A DNA stretch of 42,869 nucleotides from Muribaculaceae bacterium. Lineage in GTDB: Bacteria; Bacteroidota; Bacteroidia; Bacteroidales; Muribaculaceae. The notes under the pieces were generated by a model. It saw only the letters and a program-made list of their open reading frames with translations. It had not been told where the DNA came from and searched no databases. Where the stretch lies: assembly GCA_017621055.1 (NCBI GenBank), contig JAGATX010000003.1:1-42869 (forward strand). The letters are read 5' to 3'. Numbering within the stretch: the first letter of the stretch is position 1; every line of letters starts with the position of its first letter. Position numbers and translations under genes: made by a program. Shown here piece after piece: positions 35,587-42,869 of the stretch.

Positions 35587-35592
35587 TGTATT

Positions 35593-35787
35593 GACAAGTG
35601 AAACCATACTAACAGAACCGGATACCTCTCAACGATGTGAAACCAAGCTATTGAACCTGTGATACCTCTGTCGTATGCCGGATAGCCCTCGGTGCGATCC
35701 CTGTGCGTGGCTTGTTAGATAGCCCTCGGTGCGATCATGGCCGTTTACCAGATAGCCTCCCACCCCTCGGGGTGGGCGATCTGTTTT
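35593..35787 (+). ncRNA. Candidate repeat-built small RNA on the strand opposite the late genes
   Basis: About 195 nt with no ORF. Five copies of a GATA-C/G-CCTC-type unit start at 35621, 35661, 35681, 35718 and 35751. Copies 3 and 4 share the exact 19-mer GATAGCCCTCGGTGCGATC, which can pair GAT-GC with GC-ATC around CCTCGGT. Copy 2 forms ATAC/GTAT around a similar C-rich loop. Copy 5 is expanded by a strong hairpin CCCACCC-CTCG-GGGTGGG (35759-35776), followed by TTTTATA, which could end the transcript. It lies between the holin-like gene and the 336-residue gene. Confidence 0.5.
35681..35781. repeat. Imperfect direct repeats GATAGCC...GCGATC (3 copies)
   Basis: The 19-mer at 35681-35699 recurs exactly at 35718-35736. 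A third copy (35751-35781) keeps both ends but carries an internal hairpin. Shorter relatives GATACCTCT lie at 35621 and 35661. Confidence 0.8.
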
Positions 35788-35796
35788 ATAGGGGTA

Positions 35797-36807
35797 TTAC
35801 TTTCCGAAAACCCATGTTTCGGAAGCAGGGTCATAGATAAGGGCAAACTCGGCCAGTGTGCTGACGAGGTTAGCCGTCGTTATACGGCCTTTGCCCGGAG
35901 TTAACAGCTTGCCGAAGCCAATGGCGAAGCGCAGCCTTATCATTCTACGCTTGGTTTTATCGTTGTGGCAGACGAGCGAAACGCAACTGCGCCCCCATGC
36001 GACAGTCGGAGTGCCGTCTTGTTTGACGTGCTCAACGACCAGCGTTTCGGGACTGTCTGAATAATTGTCCGAAGGCATAGTAAACGTAGATTTGGCTGAG
36101 GTATTGAACAATAATTTGTTGCCTTCAACCTTGACTGTATAGCAGGAACCGTACAGGTTCCAGCCCTTGCGTCGGCGACAATATTTCTTTGTGCCGAGAA
36201 GCGAGGACTCTTTCGCGGCGAAGCGATTTCGTTTCTGAGTGAGACGGAACAGGTATGGAACGTAGCCGTCCTGAAGGAGCTTTCGTGCTCCGATGACAAA
36301 CAGACGGTCGCCCTCGGTCTGAACCGATATGGGCGTCAGACCGCCTGAAACAGTGCCGTCACCTGCCGAGCCTTTGAGGGCTGCAATCTCCGATTGAACT
36401 GCGGAAAGCAATTTCTCCAGTTCGGAGATTGATTTCTTGGCGCTGTTAAGGTCGATGACCTGCTGCGCCCGCATGGCACCGGCCCTTTCGGTCGTGGCCT
36501 GTTGGATGAAAAGTTCGGAGGACGCGGAAACGGCGCCGGTGGCGAGGTTTACCGTCGATTTGTTGGCATAGATGTGATTGCGGTCGGCCTGACCCTGCGA
36601 AAGTGCGGTGATGGCCTGACCTGCGGCCTTAAATCCGTCGAGCAACTTTGTGATGTTGCTGACGGTCTCTGACGTTCCGGCAGTGGCGAGCAAATCCACT
36701 ATGCGCTGTAAGATGTAGCCGAGAGATTCGGGAGAAACTGCGTCCTTGGACTGCAGGGCGCGAAACTCGGTGATAATGTCGGTGAGTGATTTTGTATCAA
36801 TAGCCAT
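35797..36807 (-). CDS. Phage structural protein, possibly tail fibre or appendage
   Basis: 336 residues. The N-terminal half is helical (SLTDIITEFRALQSKDAVSPESLGYILQRIVDLL), with a coiled coil at about 118-145 (SAKKSISELEKLLSAVQSEIAALKG), then a Gly/Ser hinge (GSAGDGTVSGGLTPISV) and a basic, beta-rich C-terminal half ending in ALIYDPASETWVFGK. A trimeric-looking stalk followed by a globular end is typical of tail fibres or receptor-binding appendages, but no family is recognised. On the minus strand a TAACTTTG box lies 20 nt before the ATG, so it may have its own promoter. Confidence 0.5.
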   Translation of the reverse strand: MAIDTKSLTDIITEFRALQSKDAVSPESLGYILQRIVDLLATAGTSETVSNITKLLDGFKAAGQAITALSQGQADRNHIYANKSTVNLATGAVSASSELFIQQATTERAGAMRAQQVIDLNSAKKSISELEKLLSAVQSEIAALKGSAGDGTVSGGLTPISVQTEGDRLFVIGARKLLQDGYVPYLFRLTQKRNRFAAKESSLLGTKKYCRRRKGWNLYGSCYTVKVEGNKLLFNTSAKSTFTMPSDNYSDSPETLVVEHVKQDGTPTVAWGRSCVSLVCHNDKTKRRMIRLRFAIGFGKLLTPGKGRITTANLVSTLAEFALIYDPASETWVFGK

Positions 36808-36875
36808 AACGATGCTGTTTTATACGGCAAAGTTATGGCTATGAATTTGCGTCCGAAAAGACACGAGAAGTACAC

Positions 36876-37313
36876 TTAGAGAGTGACTGCGCGGCGCATG
36901 ATGTCGGGATTGAGCGCGTTGGAGACTGCCCGGCAGAACTCCTGGCCGAGCGAGTCAGCATAGAATTCCTGAATGTTCATCACCGAGGCGAAGTATTTGC
37001 GAGAGAACCAGCGCTTGCGCTTGCGGCCATTGCTTTTTCCGATGTCGCCGGGATTCCCTCGCGGAGTATTGCGTCCTGTGCCGTAATCGACAAACAAACC
37101 GTAGGTGTTGAACGCCTGTTCGAGATTAATGTCGATGAACTTGCCGTCGGCAGTCATCGAGATGCCGACCGTCGAGCGGTAGAGCGCCCCCGTGTCGACC
37201 GCGCCGAGGAGCGCGATTTGCTCGCGCCATATCTTAACCATCGTTGCATTGAAGGCAGTCACATACTTGCGTCTGGCTTCAAGCTGTTCGTTATCATTTC
37301 CACTCATCGGCAT
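36876..37313 (-). CDS. Tail-completion / HK97 gp10-like protein
   Basis: 145 residues. DTGALYRSTVGISMTADGKFIDIN followed by FVDYGTGRNTPRGNPGDIG resembles the Dxg-L..S and DYGTG text of HK97 gp10-type head-tail or tail-completion proteins. The rest is helical and basic (GRKRKRWFSRKYF). It overlaps the upstream gene by 20 bp. A second Met two codons in is an alternative start. The function is assigned from motif resemblance and position. Confidence 0.55.
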   Translation of the reverse strand: MPMSGNDNEQLEARRKYVTAFNATMVKIWREQIALLGAVDTGALYRSTVGISMTADGKFIDINLEQAFNTYGLFVDYGTGRNTPRGNPGDIGKSNGRKRKRWFSRKYFASVMNIQEFYADSLGQEFCRAVSNALNPDIMRRAVTL

Positions 37314-37785
37314 TGTATCTTAAATCGGTGTAGCAATCGACTGCGATTTGAAAATAAGCGCAGGCGCAGCCGGAGAAAAAGTAACGGTCAATCTCGTTGA
37401 ACGTGATACGGGGGTCGATGTAAATGCAATTTTCTTCGAGCCTCGTTTTCTCCAGAATAAGCTGCGAGGCGAACTGTCGGAACAGTTCGCGCATGGTTTC
37501 CATGCACTCGGAGCGAGCTTCCATATCTTCGGCAGCGTGGCGCATGGCGAGGAAAACAGTTTTGACTCGCCGTGTCCTCGGCGTGTTATTGAGTTCCGTG
37601 TAGCCGTCGGCGATGTCGCTGACGCACACGAAAGCGGATGCCGTCTGCATCTGCGCCAGGGCTTCCTCGAAGCCCTCCAAGCCGCTGACACGGCAGAAGA
37701 TGAAGTGCTCTTTTTGAGCAAGAATATTCGTGGCGGCGAGTCTTTCAAAGAAAGCAGCCGCATCCCATTGTCCGTAGTGTTTCAT
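37294..37785 (-). CDS. Phage protein of unknown function
   Basis: 163 residues, mixed alpha/beta, with no signal or membrane segment. MKHYGQWDAAAFFERLA starts it, and there are several Cys in the C-terminal part (FFSGCACAYFQIAVDCYTDLRY). It overlaps by ATGA the gene upstream and by 20 bp the gp10-like gene downstream, so it is made together with tail-assembly proteins. A neck or tail-terminator role would fit its position but is not shown by sequence. Confidence 0.6.
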   Translation of the reverse strand: MKHYGQWDAAAFFERLAATNILAQKEHFIFCRVSGLEGFEEALAQMQTASAFVCVSDIADGYTELNNTPRTRRVKTVFLAMRHAAEDMEARSECMETMRELFRQFASQLILEKTRLEENCIYIDPRITFNEIDRYFFSGCACAYFQIAVDCYTDLRYNADEWK

Positions 37786-38540
37786 TTTGATTGGAGTTTG
37801 GCGTTGAGTTCCTTATACTCCCGTGCCTGGGCGTTAAGTTCAGTGAGGGCGCGGTGAGTATCGAGCGCGAGGACCTCGGCCTCTTTCGTGACATCGCCTT
37901 TGGTGAGGGCGCGGATTTGGGCGTTCATAGCGTCCTCTACCGAGGTCGCGGACGAGCCGAGCAGGTTGCCGCCGGAGGCGGCCTCGGCTATGGGTTGGAA
38001 GAAGTCGGAGAATTTCTGCGCGAAAGAGTCTTTGAGCGCGGCGAACCAGTAGAAGATGCTGATGCGCTCGTGGGGCTTGAAGGCAATAGCCTTGCCATAG
38101 AGCGTGGCTCCGAGTTGGTCGAGCAGTTCATCGTTCTGCGTCGAGAGATAACCTTGATAGAGGTTATCGCAGATGATGAACGTTTCAAACGGCACTTCGG
38201 AGAAGTCAGCCGGAAGCGCGGCCTGTCGGTTAATCTTCGAGAGGCGGACCGGCACGGTCGGCAGATTGGCGAGCCAGTCGAGAGCCGGAAGGAGTTCGGC
38301 GAGCGTCAGCGGTGTAACTTCAAAAAGGACTTTTCCTTTTTTCAGAAGGTACGAGCCGTTGTCCTGACGGCCTATAACCTTTGTGTCGCTCCATCGGAGC
38401 AAGCAAAGGGTCTTAATTTCGTCGGTTGAATGTTCAGCCGCGATTAACTCGTAGACATAGCGAAGCTGTTTGTCGCCGAGTTCGTGCCAGCCATGCGGCA
38501 CATGAAAGTCAATGGTTATTGTCTGCATAGGTATGAGCAT
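37782..38540 (-). CDS. Phage protein of unknown function, possible tail assembly factor
   Basis: 252 residues. The start is ATG 38540, with another ATG four codons on (38528, MQTITIDFHVPHGWHELGD) that may be the true one. The N-terminal half is globular (LRYVYELIAAEHSTDEIKTLCLLRWSD). The C-terminal part has a Gly/Ser linker (EAASGGNLLGSSATSVED) then a helix rich in Ala/Glu (ALTELNAQAREYKELNAKLQSK). Nothing identifies an enzyme. It lies upstream of tail-completion genes with a 4-bp overlap. Confidence 0.6.
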   Translation of the reverse strand: MLIPMQTITIDFHVPHGWHELGDKQLRYVYELIAAEHSTDEIKTLCLLRWSDTKVIGRQDNGSYLLKKGKVLFEVTPLTLAELLPALDWLANLPTVPVRLSKINRQAALPADFSEVPFETFIICDNLYQGYLSTQNDELLDQLGATLYGKAIAFKPHERISIFYWFAALKDSFAQKFSDFFQPIAEAASGGNLLGSSATSVEDAMNAQIRALTKGDVTKEAEVLALDTHRALTELNAQAREYKELNAKLQSK

Positions 38541-38637
38541 TATTGTACTGCGAAAGTACGGTAATGCGCATACCGGGCAAAAGACAGAAGAAAAGCCCCG
38601 ATTTCTCGGAGCTTTGCGGAGAGGAAGCGAGGGTCGT

Positions 38638-38880
38638 TCAATACTCCTGCTCGTGGATATTGATGCTGCTGACGTATTCGAGGCAGTCGCCGAATTTTTC
38701 GATGGCGAGCATCAGCGCGTATGTGCGGTTGAACGTGAAGATGTTAGACCACAGACACGTGGAGTCATCCGTAAAATGGATGAAAGCGAAGAACTTTCTT
38801 GCGCCCTTGGGGCATTCGAGCGAGTAGTCTGTGAGGTTTGCGAAGTCGCTCTGAACGGGTCGTTTGTCGGGGAGTATCAT
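38638..38880 (-). CDS. Small phage protein of unknown function
   Basis: 80 residues: MILPDKRPVQSDFANLTDYSLECPKGARKFFAFIHFTDDS... A soluble protein with aromatic beta-like stretches. It is kept as real because it is in line with its neighbours and fills an otherwise empty gap; support is modest. It is 97 nt upstream of the 252-residue gene. Confidence 0.45.
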   Translation of the reverse strand: MILPDKRPVQSDFANLTDYSLECPKGARKFFAFIHFTDDSTCLWSNIFTFNRTYALMLAIEKFGDCLEYVSSINIHEQEY

Positions 38881-39187
38881 ATCTGATTGATTTAAGAGTT
38901 ATGTGCCGAAGCACTTTTGATTTTACAGTGCAATGATTGGGAGAACTGAGAAAGCGAGCGAAGCAAAAATTTCAAGCAAAATTTTAAGCCGGTGGCGTTA
39001 AATACTACCTGCAAGGTGGAGATTTATAAAAATTTGCGAAGAAATCCGGAGGCTTCTTTTGCGTTGAGCGGTCAGTCCTACCTTTGCTAATGGAAAATCA
39101 GTGCCTCGTGCCGTAACTCCAATCAGATATGACCGACAGACGGCCCATGCGACTACGCTTCACAGACTGCCGAACTGCACCGGGGTG
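38881..39187. other. Intergenic stretch without a supported gene
   Basis: About 300 bp between two minus-strand phage genes. It holds a GTGC-TTCG-GCAC hairpin (minus reading, near 38905-38918) and a plus-strand -7-like TACCTTTG near 39079 with no credible ORF behind it. Nothing else is recognised. Confidence 0.4.
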
Positions 39188-40024
39188 CTAAAACCAATAT
39201 CCTTTCGCTTTCTTTTCATTGCGGAATACAGGGGGCGCAAACAGCTTCGCGGTTTCCGACCGATGCCACTCCGGAAAATCGTCCTTGTTTTCACGAATAC
39301 GATTCACAATATCCGCGAGTCTACGGGAACTGAACGACCCCGATTTGAGGTAGCCGAGAATCTGGGCTTTGACCTGTCGGACAATAACACTCCGCTTTTC
39401 TGTCAGATCTCCGCGCAGGTTCTCCGAGCGGAGCGCTGACAGCAGTTCCGGCGAGAGCCATTCTTCGGCTAACGACGCCTCAAGGTCTATGACCTGCGGG
39501 CGGAGTTCGAGATACTTTTCCCACTTGGAGCCAGTGGCTCCGCCGACAGCATCCACGATGCCGAGGTCAGGGAAAAGTGTTGAGCCAAAGAAGTCGGCCT
39601 GTGGCGATGTGAGCCACTTGCTTGCTCCGACAAGTTCGGGGAGCAGCGCGGCGATGCAGTCGTCGCGGTGAGCGAGCATCGAGCCGACGAGCCGGTCCAC
39701 TCGCGGCTTGGATGCCGGAGCGAGATTCTGAGTGCTGACAACGCCGAAGCCATTGGGCGTAAGCACGATGTCGAGCGAGGGAATTGCCCGGCGCAGAGCG
39801 TCGGCAACGACGAGCCGCGAGCAGATGATCTTGATTTCGTTGCTGTCTGTGTAGCCGCAGATAGTGTTGAACGTACTTTCAGAAGTGAAAGTAGTTCTGA
39901 CCCAGTCTTCGGCGAGGTCGAGAAAGTGCGCGACCCTTTCGATAAAGGGCGTTTCGCCCTTGACCGAGGCGATGATATTGGGGATATGTGCGCGAAGCTG
40001 CGCATCAGTCGTTATCAGTTTCAT
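39188..40024 (-). CDS. Phage protein, probable head-tail connector region (DUF6712-like)
   Basis: 278 residues beginning MKLITTDAQLRAHIPNIIASVKGETPFIERVAHFLDLAEDWV. From memory this resembles the uncharacterised DUF6712 proteins found in Bacteroidales phages next to structural genes. I could not check that. It overlaps the portal-like gene by 20 bp. It is helical with no membrane segment; the C-terminus has GSFSSRRLADIVNRIRENKDDFPEW. Confidence 0.5.
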   Translation of the reverse strand: MKLITTDAQLRAHIPNIIASVKGETPFIERVAHFLDLAEDWVRTTFTSESTFNTICGYTDSNEIKIICSRLVVADALRRAIPSLDIVLTPNGFGVVSTQNLAPASKPRVDRLVGSMLAHRDDCIAALLPELVGASKWLTSPQADFFGSTLFPDLGIVDAVGGATGSKWEKYLELRPQVIDLEASLAEEWLSPELLSALRSENLRGDLTEKRSVIVRQVKAQILGYLKSGSFSSRRLADIVNRIRENKDDFPEWHRSETAKLFAPPVFRNEKKAKGYWF

Positions 40025-41333
40025 CTTTATTGGGAGTTACTTGTTTGGCGTCTTTGTGTTCATCTAAGGTTGTAAGTTGCATGAACGGCACATCCACTTT
40101 CACGCCCTGCCAGCCGTTGAAGCGGATTATAATACGATGAACGGTGAAAAGCAGGTCGTGATATGGCTTTTGGAGGGCTTGGGCAATGGTGTAAAGCTCG
40201 CGCTTGTCAGAGCCGCTGTTATTAGACTGCGCCTTGCCCGGCACTGAACCGACAAGGTTACTATGCACACGCATAGTAAAGCATATCATATTGATTGCCT
40301 CCTGTATGTCGGTTTCCCAGTCGCCGCCCTCCTTGCTGTCGTCAATCTTGTTGATTACAACGTCGTGCTGCTCCTTGCCGTCGGGGGTGACATAGAACGT
40401 CGAGAACCAGGCTTTGCCGCTGTTCTCGGCGCCGGTGAGAAAGTCGAGTATCGACTGTTTCTCACGGACGATACGCTCCTGTTGTTTGCGGCGGTCGGTG
40501 ATGCCCTCGGCACGGAATATTGATTCCCAATATTTCGCACCGACCTCGATGTGGTACTTTATCGGCGCTGAATTTTTCAGCTTCGCCTCTTTGGCGATGC
40601 CGATAAGTTGCTTTATGTTATACCATTTCCCTTTGAAAAGCGCAGCATAATAAGGGATGGGATAATAGGTAGAGTCAACCGTAGGAATACGGCTGACGAT
40701 GGCGAACTTTCTGCACTTCGACTTTTTGGCAAGTTTGCTTTGCAGATCTTGCCAAGGAGAAGCGGGGTCGAGAAGGTCGATAACCTCGATGTCGGAGCGG
40801 GCGGATATACTTTTGCGCCAGTTGGCGTAAAGGATAGAGGGTATTCGCCCTGACTTGTCGGCGGGTGCGAAGCGGCAGTAACACGCCTCCTTGCGGAGCA
40901 GCCGCACAACCTTAGTGCCGTCGGCATTAAGGATGATGACGCTGACGGCGAAGCCGAAGTGTTTGAAGTCCTGGCAGACACCGAGGAAGTATGCGGCGAG
41001 GTCGTTGTCGAGCGTGAAGTCCTCGACTTCATCGCGGACGGCTGAGGCGGCGGTGTCGCAATTATATTGCAGACCCGACCCGAAGCAGACCTCGGCGTTG
41101 AACAGTTGGCAGGTTGCCAACGTCTCGTCCTTCTCGACAAGACCGATGATGTCGAAAGGCATCTGATTGTCGCCGCCCCACGGCACATAGCTTAGGCTAT
41201 CGTCAACGATAGTCGGGACGATGTCGACGTCTTCTTTAAATACGGAGGACGAGTTGACGGTGAAAGCGGCGCGGGCTTCATAGCCCGGCAGCGTTTCAAC
41301 GGAATTGAAATTGAGGGAGTCTATATCTGACAT
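40005..41333 (-). CDS. Phage portal-like protein
   Basis: 442 residues. After an N-terminal arm (SYVPWGGDNQMPFDIIGLVEKDETLATCQLFNAEVCFGSGLQY) come a core with PIPYYAALFKGKWYNIKQLIGIAKEAK and a C-terminal part INMICFTMRVHSNLVGSVPGKAQ, then NNSGSDKRELYTIAQALQKPYHDLL, which matches the way portal proteins read (acidic loop, long helix, clip). Portals are the 12-subunit DNA gate at one capsid vertex. Family assignment is by pattern, not by search. It overlaps the next gene by 20 bp. Confidence 0.6.
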   Translation of the reverse strand: MSDIDSLNFNSVETLPGYEARAAFTVNSSSVFKEDVDIVPTIVDDSLSYVPWGGDNQMPFDIIGLVEKDETLATCQLFNAEVCFGSGLQYNCDTAASAVRDEVEDFTLDNDLAAYFLGVCQDFKHFGFAVSVIILNADGTKVVRLLRKEACYCRFAPADKSGRIPSILYANWRKSISARSDIEVIDLLDPASPWQDLQSKLAKKSKCRKFAIVSRIPTVDSTYYPIPYYAALFKGKWYNIKQLIGIAKEAKLKNSAPIKYHIEVGAKYWESIFRAEGITDRRKQQERIVREKQSILDFLTGAENSGKAWFSTFYVTPDGKEQHDVVINKIDDSKEGGDWETDIQEAINMICFTMRVHSNLVGSVPGKAQSNNSGSDKRELYTIAQALQKPYHDLLFTVHRIIIRFNGWQGVKVDVPFMQLTTLDEHKDAKQVTPNKDETDND

Positions 41334-41351
41334 AGCGAAAGAATTTGAGCG

Positions 41352-41585
41352 TTAAAGGAATACTTCGAGGCTGTTGACGCGGAAGATACAGCAGTCGCGG
41401 ACGCGGCGGCATTCGCCGGAGGCGAGCAGCTTCACGTTGCGCCAGCCGCCGTAGAACGAGTAACGGAGTGAAATGACGTTACGCAGTTCCAGGATAGAGC
41501 CGTCGGATTTCCATACGGAAATATCGAAAGGGTCGCCGGAGTTGAGCATCGTGCGAGCGGTAGATATATGTATCGAGCGAGCCAT
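41352..41585 (-). CDS. Small phage protein of unknown function
   Basis: 77 residues (MARSIHISTARTMLNSGDPFDISVWKSDGS...). The start is the ATG at 41585, which overlaps the preceding stop as TAATG, so it is translationally coupled to the 396-residue gene. It has beta-strand character and Cys/Arg near the end (GECRRVRDCCIFRVNSLEVFL). The frame's upstream extension is not used. Confidence 0.6.
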   Translation of the reverse strand: MARSIHISTARTMLNSGDPFDISVWKSDGSILELRNVISLRYSFYGGWRNVKLLASGECRRVRDCCIFRVNSLEVFL

Positions 41586-42685
41586 TACGAGAAAGTCGGG
41601 TTGAAATTCTGGTTGAAGATGCCGGGAGTGGTCGGCATATCGACCGACGGAGTATTGTCGGCGAAGCGCCATGTAAACTTGACCTTGTTAAGTTTTTCGT
41701 CCGTGTCGGAAAACTCGCAGGTGTAGTCTGTAATGAGGATTGGACGCAGAGCGTCAAAGTCCGTATCATACTTGCTGCAGTCCTGGCCGAAAGGTATGCG
41801 TACCGACGGCGAGGTGAGCATCTGTTCTATCTGAATACATTCGTCGGAGGTCAGGGGGCCGCTCTCGACTTCATACTCTTTTGAAGTCGAGATGTCGTAG
41901 AACTGCGAGGTCTTGCCGACGGAGGCAAGCGAGCGGTCGGTCTTGACCTTGACCGTAGTTGTGCGAGGCAAAGCGATATGCTCGGTTATGCCGAAGCAGT
42001 TCAGATAGAAGATGGGCGTATTGGTCTCCAGAGCCGGGTCGATGAAGAACGTGGCCGAGCGGTTGCCGCAACGGACGGTAACCGACTGGAGTATCAGCGA
42101 CTCAATTTTCTTGCGCTCGATGATAAGGTCGCGCAGAGCGTCGAGCATGATATATTCGGTCAGCACCCCGTTGCTGTGAGCGATCTGGCCGTTGCCTGAG
42201 TGAGCGTACTGGTATGTGTCGCGTAGCCCCTTGTCGTTGATGAAGGTGGCGTAGGCGCGGAACATAACGCCCTCCCGATTAGCGGCGTACCACGACACGT
42301 TGATGTACCCGTCGGGTGAAAGACGGCGTGTGTGCGACAGGGTCAGAAAGTTTTCTCTTAGCCAGTCGCTCGGGTCGTATAATCGGGTGAGCTTGTCGCA
42401 GTACAACACCGGGAAGTCGAGTTCGGCAGTTTCATCGCCGGAAGATGCTTCGAGGTGAACATCAACGAAGTTCATCTCGGTGTTGCCCGACATATAGTGT
42501 TCGAGAAGCGGAATGACGTCGGAAACGACGATATTGCCGTCGAAGGCGTAATATAAGCCTTCGAGCAGTGTATTTCCGTAGATTGATATGCGGAAATTCA
42601 CGGCCTCGTGGTCTGTGGCAATGGTGATGTCGGGCAAGTCACTCGACAGGAACAGGCTCGGTATATAAACTGTAAACTTAATCAT
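41585..42685 (-). CDS. Phage structural-type protein of unknown function
   Basis: 366 residues from ATG 42685 (MIKFTVYIPSLFLSSDLPDITI). The longer frame to 42775 is rejected because a -7 box TATCTTTG lies immediately before this ATG. The protein is beta-rich with many Tyr, Asp and Thr and has no signal. It ends in GIFNQNFNPTFS. The composition is like the 607-residue tail protein, so a tail or baseplate component is likely, but nothing proves it. Coupled (TAATG) to the 77-residue gene. Confidence 0.6.
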   Translation of the reverse strand: MIKFTVYIPSLFLSSDLPDITIATDHEAVNFRISIYGNTLLEGLYYAFDGNIVVSDVIPLLEHYMSGNTEMNFVDVHLEASSGDETAELDFPVLYCDKLTRLYDPSDWLRENFLTLSHTRRLSPDGYINVSWYAANREGVMFRAYATFINDKGLRDTYQYAHSGNGQIAHSNGVLTEYIMLDALRDLIIERKKIESLILQSVTVRCGNRSATFFIDPALETNTPIFYLNCFGITEHIALPRTTTVKVKTDRSLASVGKTSQFYDISTSKEYEVESGPLTSDECIQIEQMLTSPSVRIPFGQDCSKYDTDFDALRPILITDYTCEFSDTDEKLNKVKFTWRFADNTPSVDMPTTPGIFNQNFNPTFS

Positions 42686-42737
42686 ACGGCAAAGATACCG
42701 GGCTGACAGCGGAGGATAAAAGACATATTCAGGGCAA

Positions 42738-42853
42738 CTCGGATGTCGCGGGAGCGAACCTGCCCGGCAGCCCACACGGCTAAAGGGCTTGCCCTGCTAC
42801 GGCTATGTGTCGCTCGGCATTTTCTCGGATGTCGCAGGAGCGAACCGCCCGGA
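42738..42853. repeat. Two imperfect 30-nt direct repeats near the window edge
   Basis: CTCGGATGTCGC-G/A-GGAGCGAACC followed by GCCCGG occurs at 42738-42767 and again at 42824-42853, 86 nt apart. Between them lies an AGGGC-TT-GCCCT hairpin. No ORF is supported here. The motif GTCGCAGGAGCG resembles the hairpin loop text GACGCAGGAGCG at 34144-34155. Confidence 0.7.
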
Positions 42854-42869
42854 GGTCGTTGTAACCGCA

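Larger units (their letters stand above)
24901..42869. mobile_element. Prophage, left part (attL side), continuing past the window
   Basis: From tRNA-Ser to the right edge the genes are phage-type: one integrase on the plus strand, then on the minus strand tail protein, tape measure, spanin, amidase, holin-like, fibre-like, tail-completion-like, connector-like and portal-like proteins. A tape measure protein of over 1,500 residues means a long-tailed phage. Terminase, major capsid, repressor and replication genes are not in the window, and no second copy of the tRNA 3' end was found, so attR lies beyond 42869. Confidence 0.85.

Noticed and set aside
39075-39439. Plus-strand TACCTTTG with a 112-codon frame behind it
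   Set aside because: The frame runs antisense through the 278-residue gene and has no coding character.
24901-42869. Search for CRISPR, retron, diversity-generating or defence systems
   Set aside because: No regular spacer arrays, reverse transcriptase, nuclease or restriction genes are present.
42686-42869. Search for attR (a second copy of the tRNA-Ser 3' end)
   Set aside because: No match to TTCGAATCCCCCTCGCTCC was found near the right edge, so the prophage boundary is outside the window.

Overview
The window looks like a chromosomal segment of a Bacteroidales bacterium (Bacteroidota) carrying the left part of an integrated phage. Evidence for the lineage: promoters have the Bacteroidota -33 TTTG / -7 TAnnTTTG form with 19-20 nt spacing; there is a type III glutamine synthetase; and there is a complete porT-porP-gldK-gldL-gldM-gldN (type IX secretion / gliding motor) block. 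The family cannot be fixed from this sequence; a GC-rich gut commensal such as a Muribaculaceae member is a guess.

Host part (1-24,930). A minus-strand tRNA cluster (Gly-GCC, Gly-GCC, Leu-GAG) opens the window. A plus-strand nitrogen block follows: glnN behind a 210-nt leader ending in a terminator-like hairpin, then a long PurF-family amidotransferase and a sugar O-acetyltransferase. Convergent to it lies an MFS transporter. From about 20.2 kb down to 6.7 kb everything reads on the minus strand: clpP-clpX-recQ, an AmgK-like kinase fused to a RapZ C-terminal domain, a MurU-like nucleotidyltransferase, then porT, porP, gldK, gldL, gldM and gldN, closed by a hairpin. Divergent from clpP are a small AlkD-like protein and valS. 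After valS come a free-standing structured small RNA with its own promoter and terminator (23.76-24.05 kb), a secreted Spy/CpxP-like protein and tRNA-Ser(GGA).

Phage part (24.93 kb to the right edge). A tyrosine recombinase reads away from tRNA-Ser, the presumed attachment site. All other proteins read on the minus strand towards it: a 396-aa protein, a 77-aa protein, a portal-like protein, a 278-aa protein, small proteins, tail-completion-like proteins, a 336-aa fibre-like protein, a compact lysis cassette (holin-like membrane protein, amidase, apparent one-piece spanin), then the tape measure protein and a large tail protein. Capsid, terminase and repressor genes are not seen and must lie to the right if the phage is intact. 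attR is not in the window.

Most unusual content. (1) A roughly 1-kb island (about 33.30-34.34 kb) between the lysis cassette and the tape measure gene has no credible protein, is purine-rich on the plus strand (opposite to its neighbours), is full of nested stem-loops including an 89-nt-spaced duplicated hairpin, and is insulated from the lysis operon by a terminator; I read it as a candidate large structured phage RNA. (2) A plus-strand small RNA candidate (35.59-35.79 kb) with a strong promoter and five GATAsCCTC-type repeats, most able to form small hairpins. (3) The AmgK-RapZ-C fusion beside MurU, which suggests amino-sugar sensing built into cell-wall recycling.
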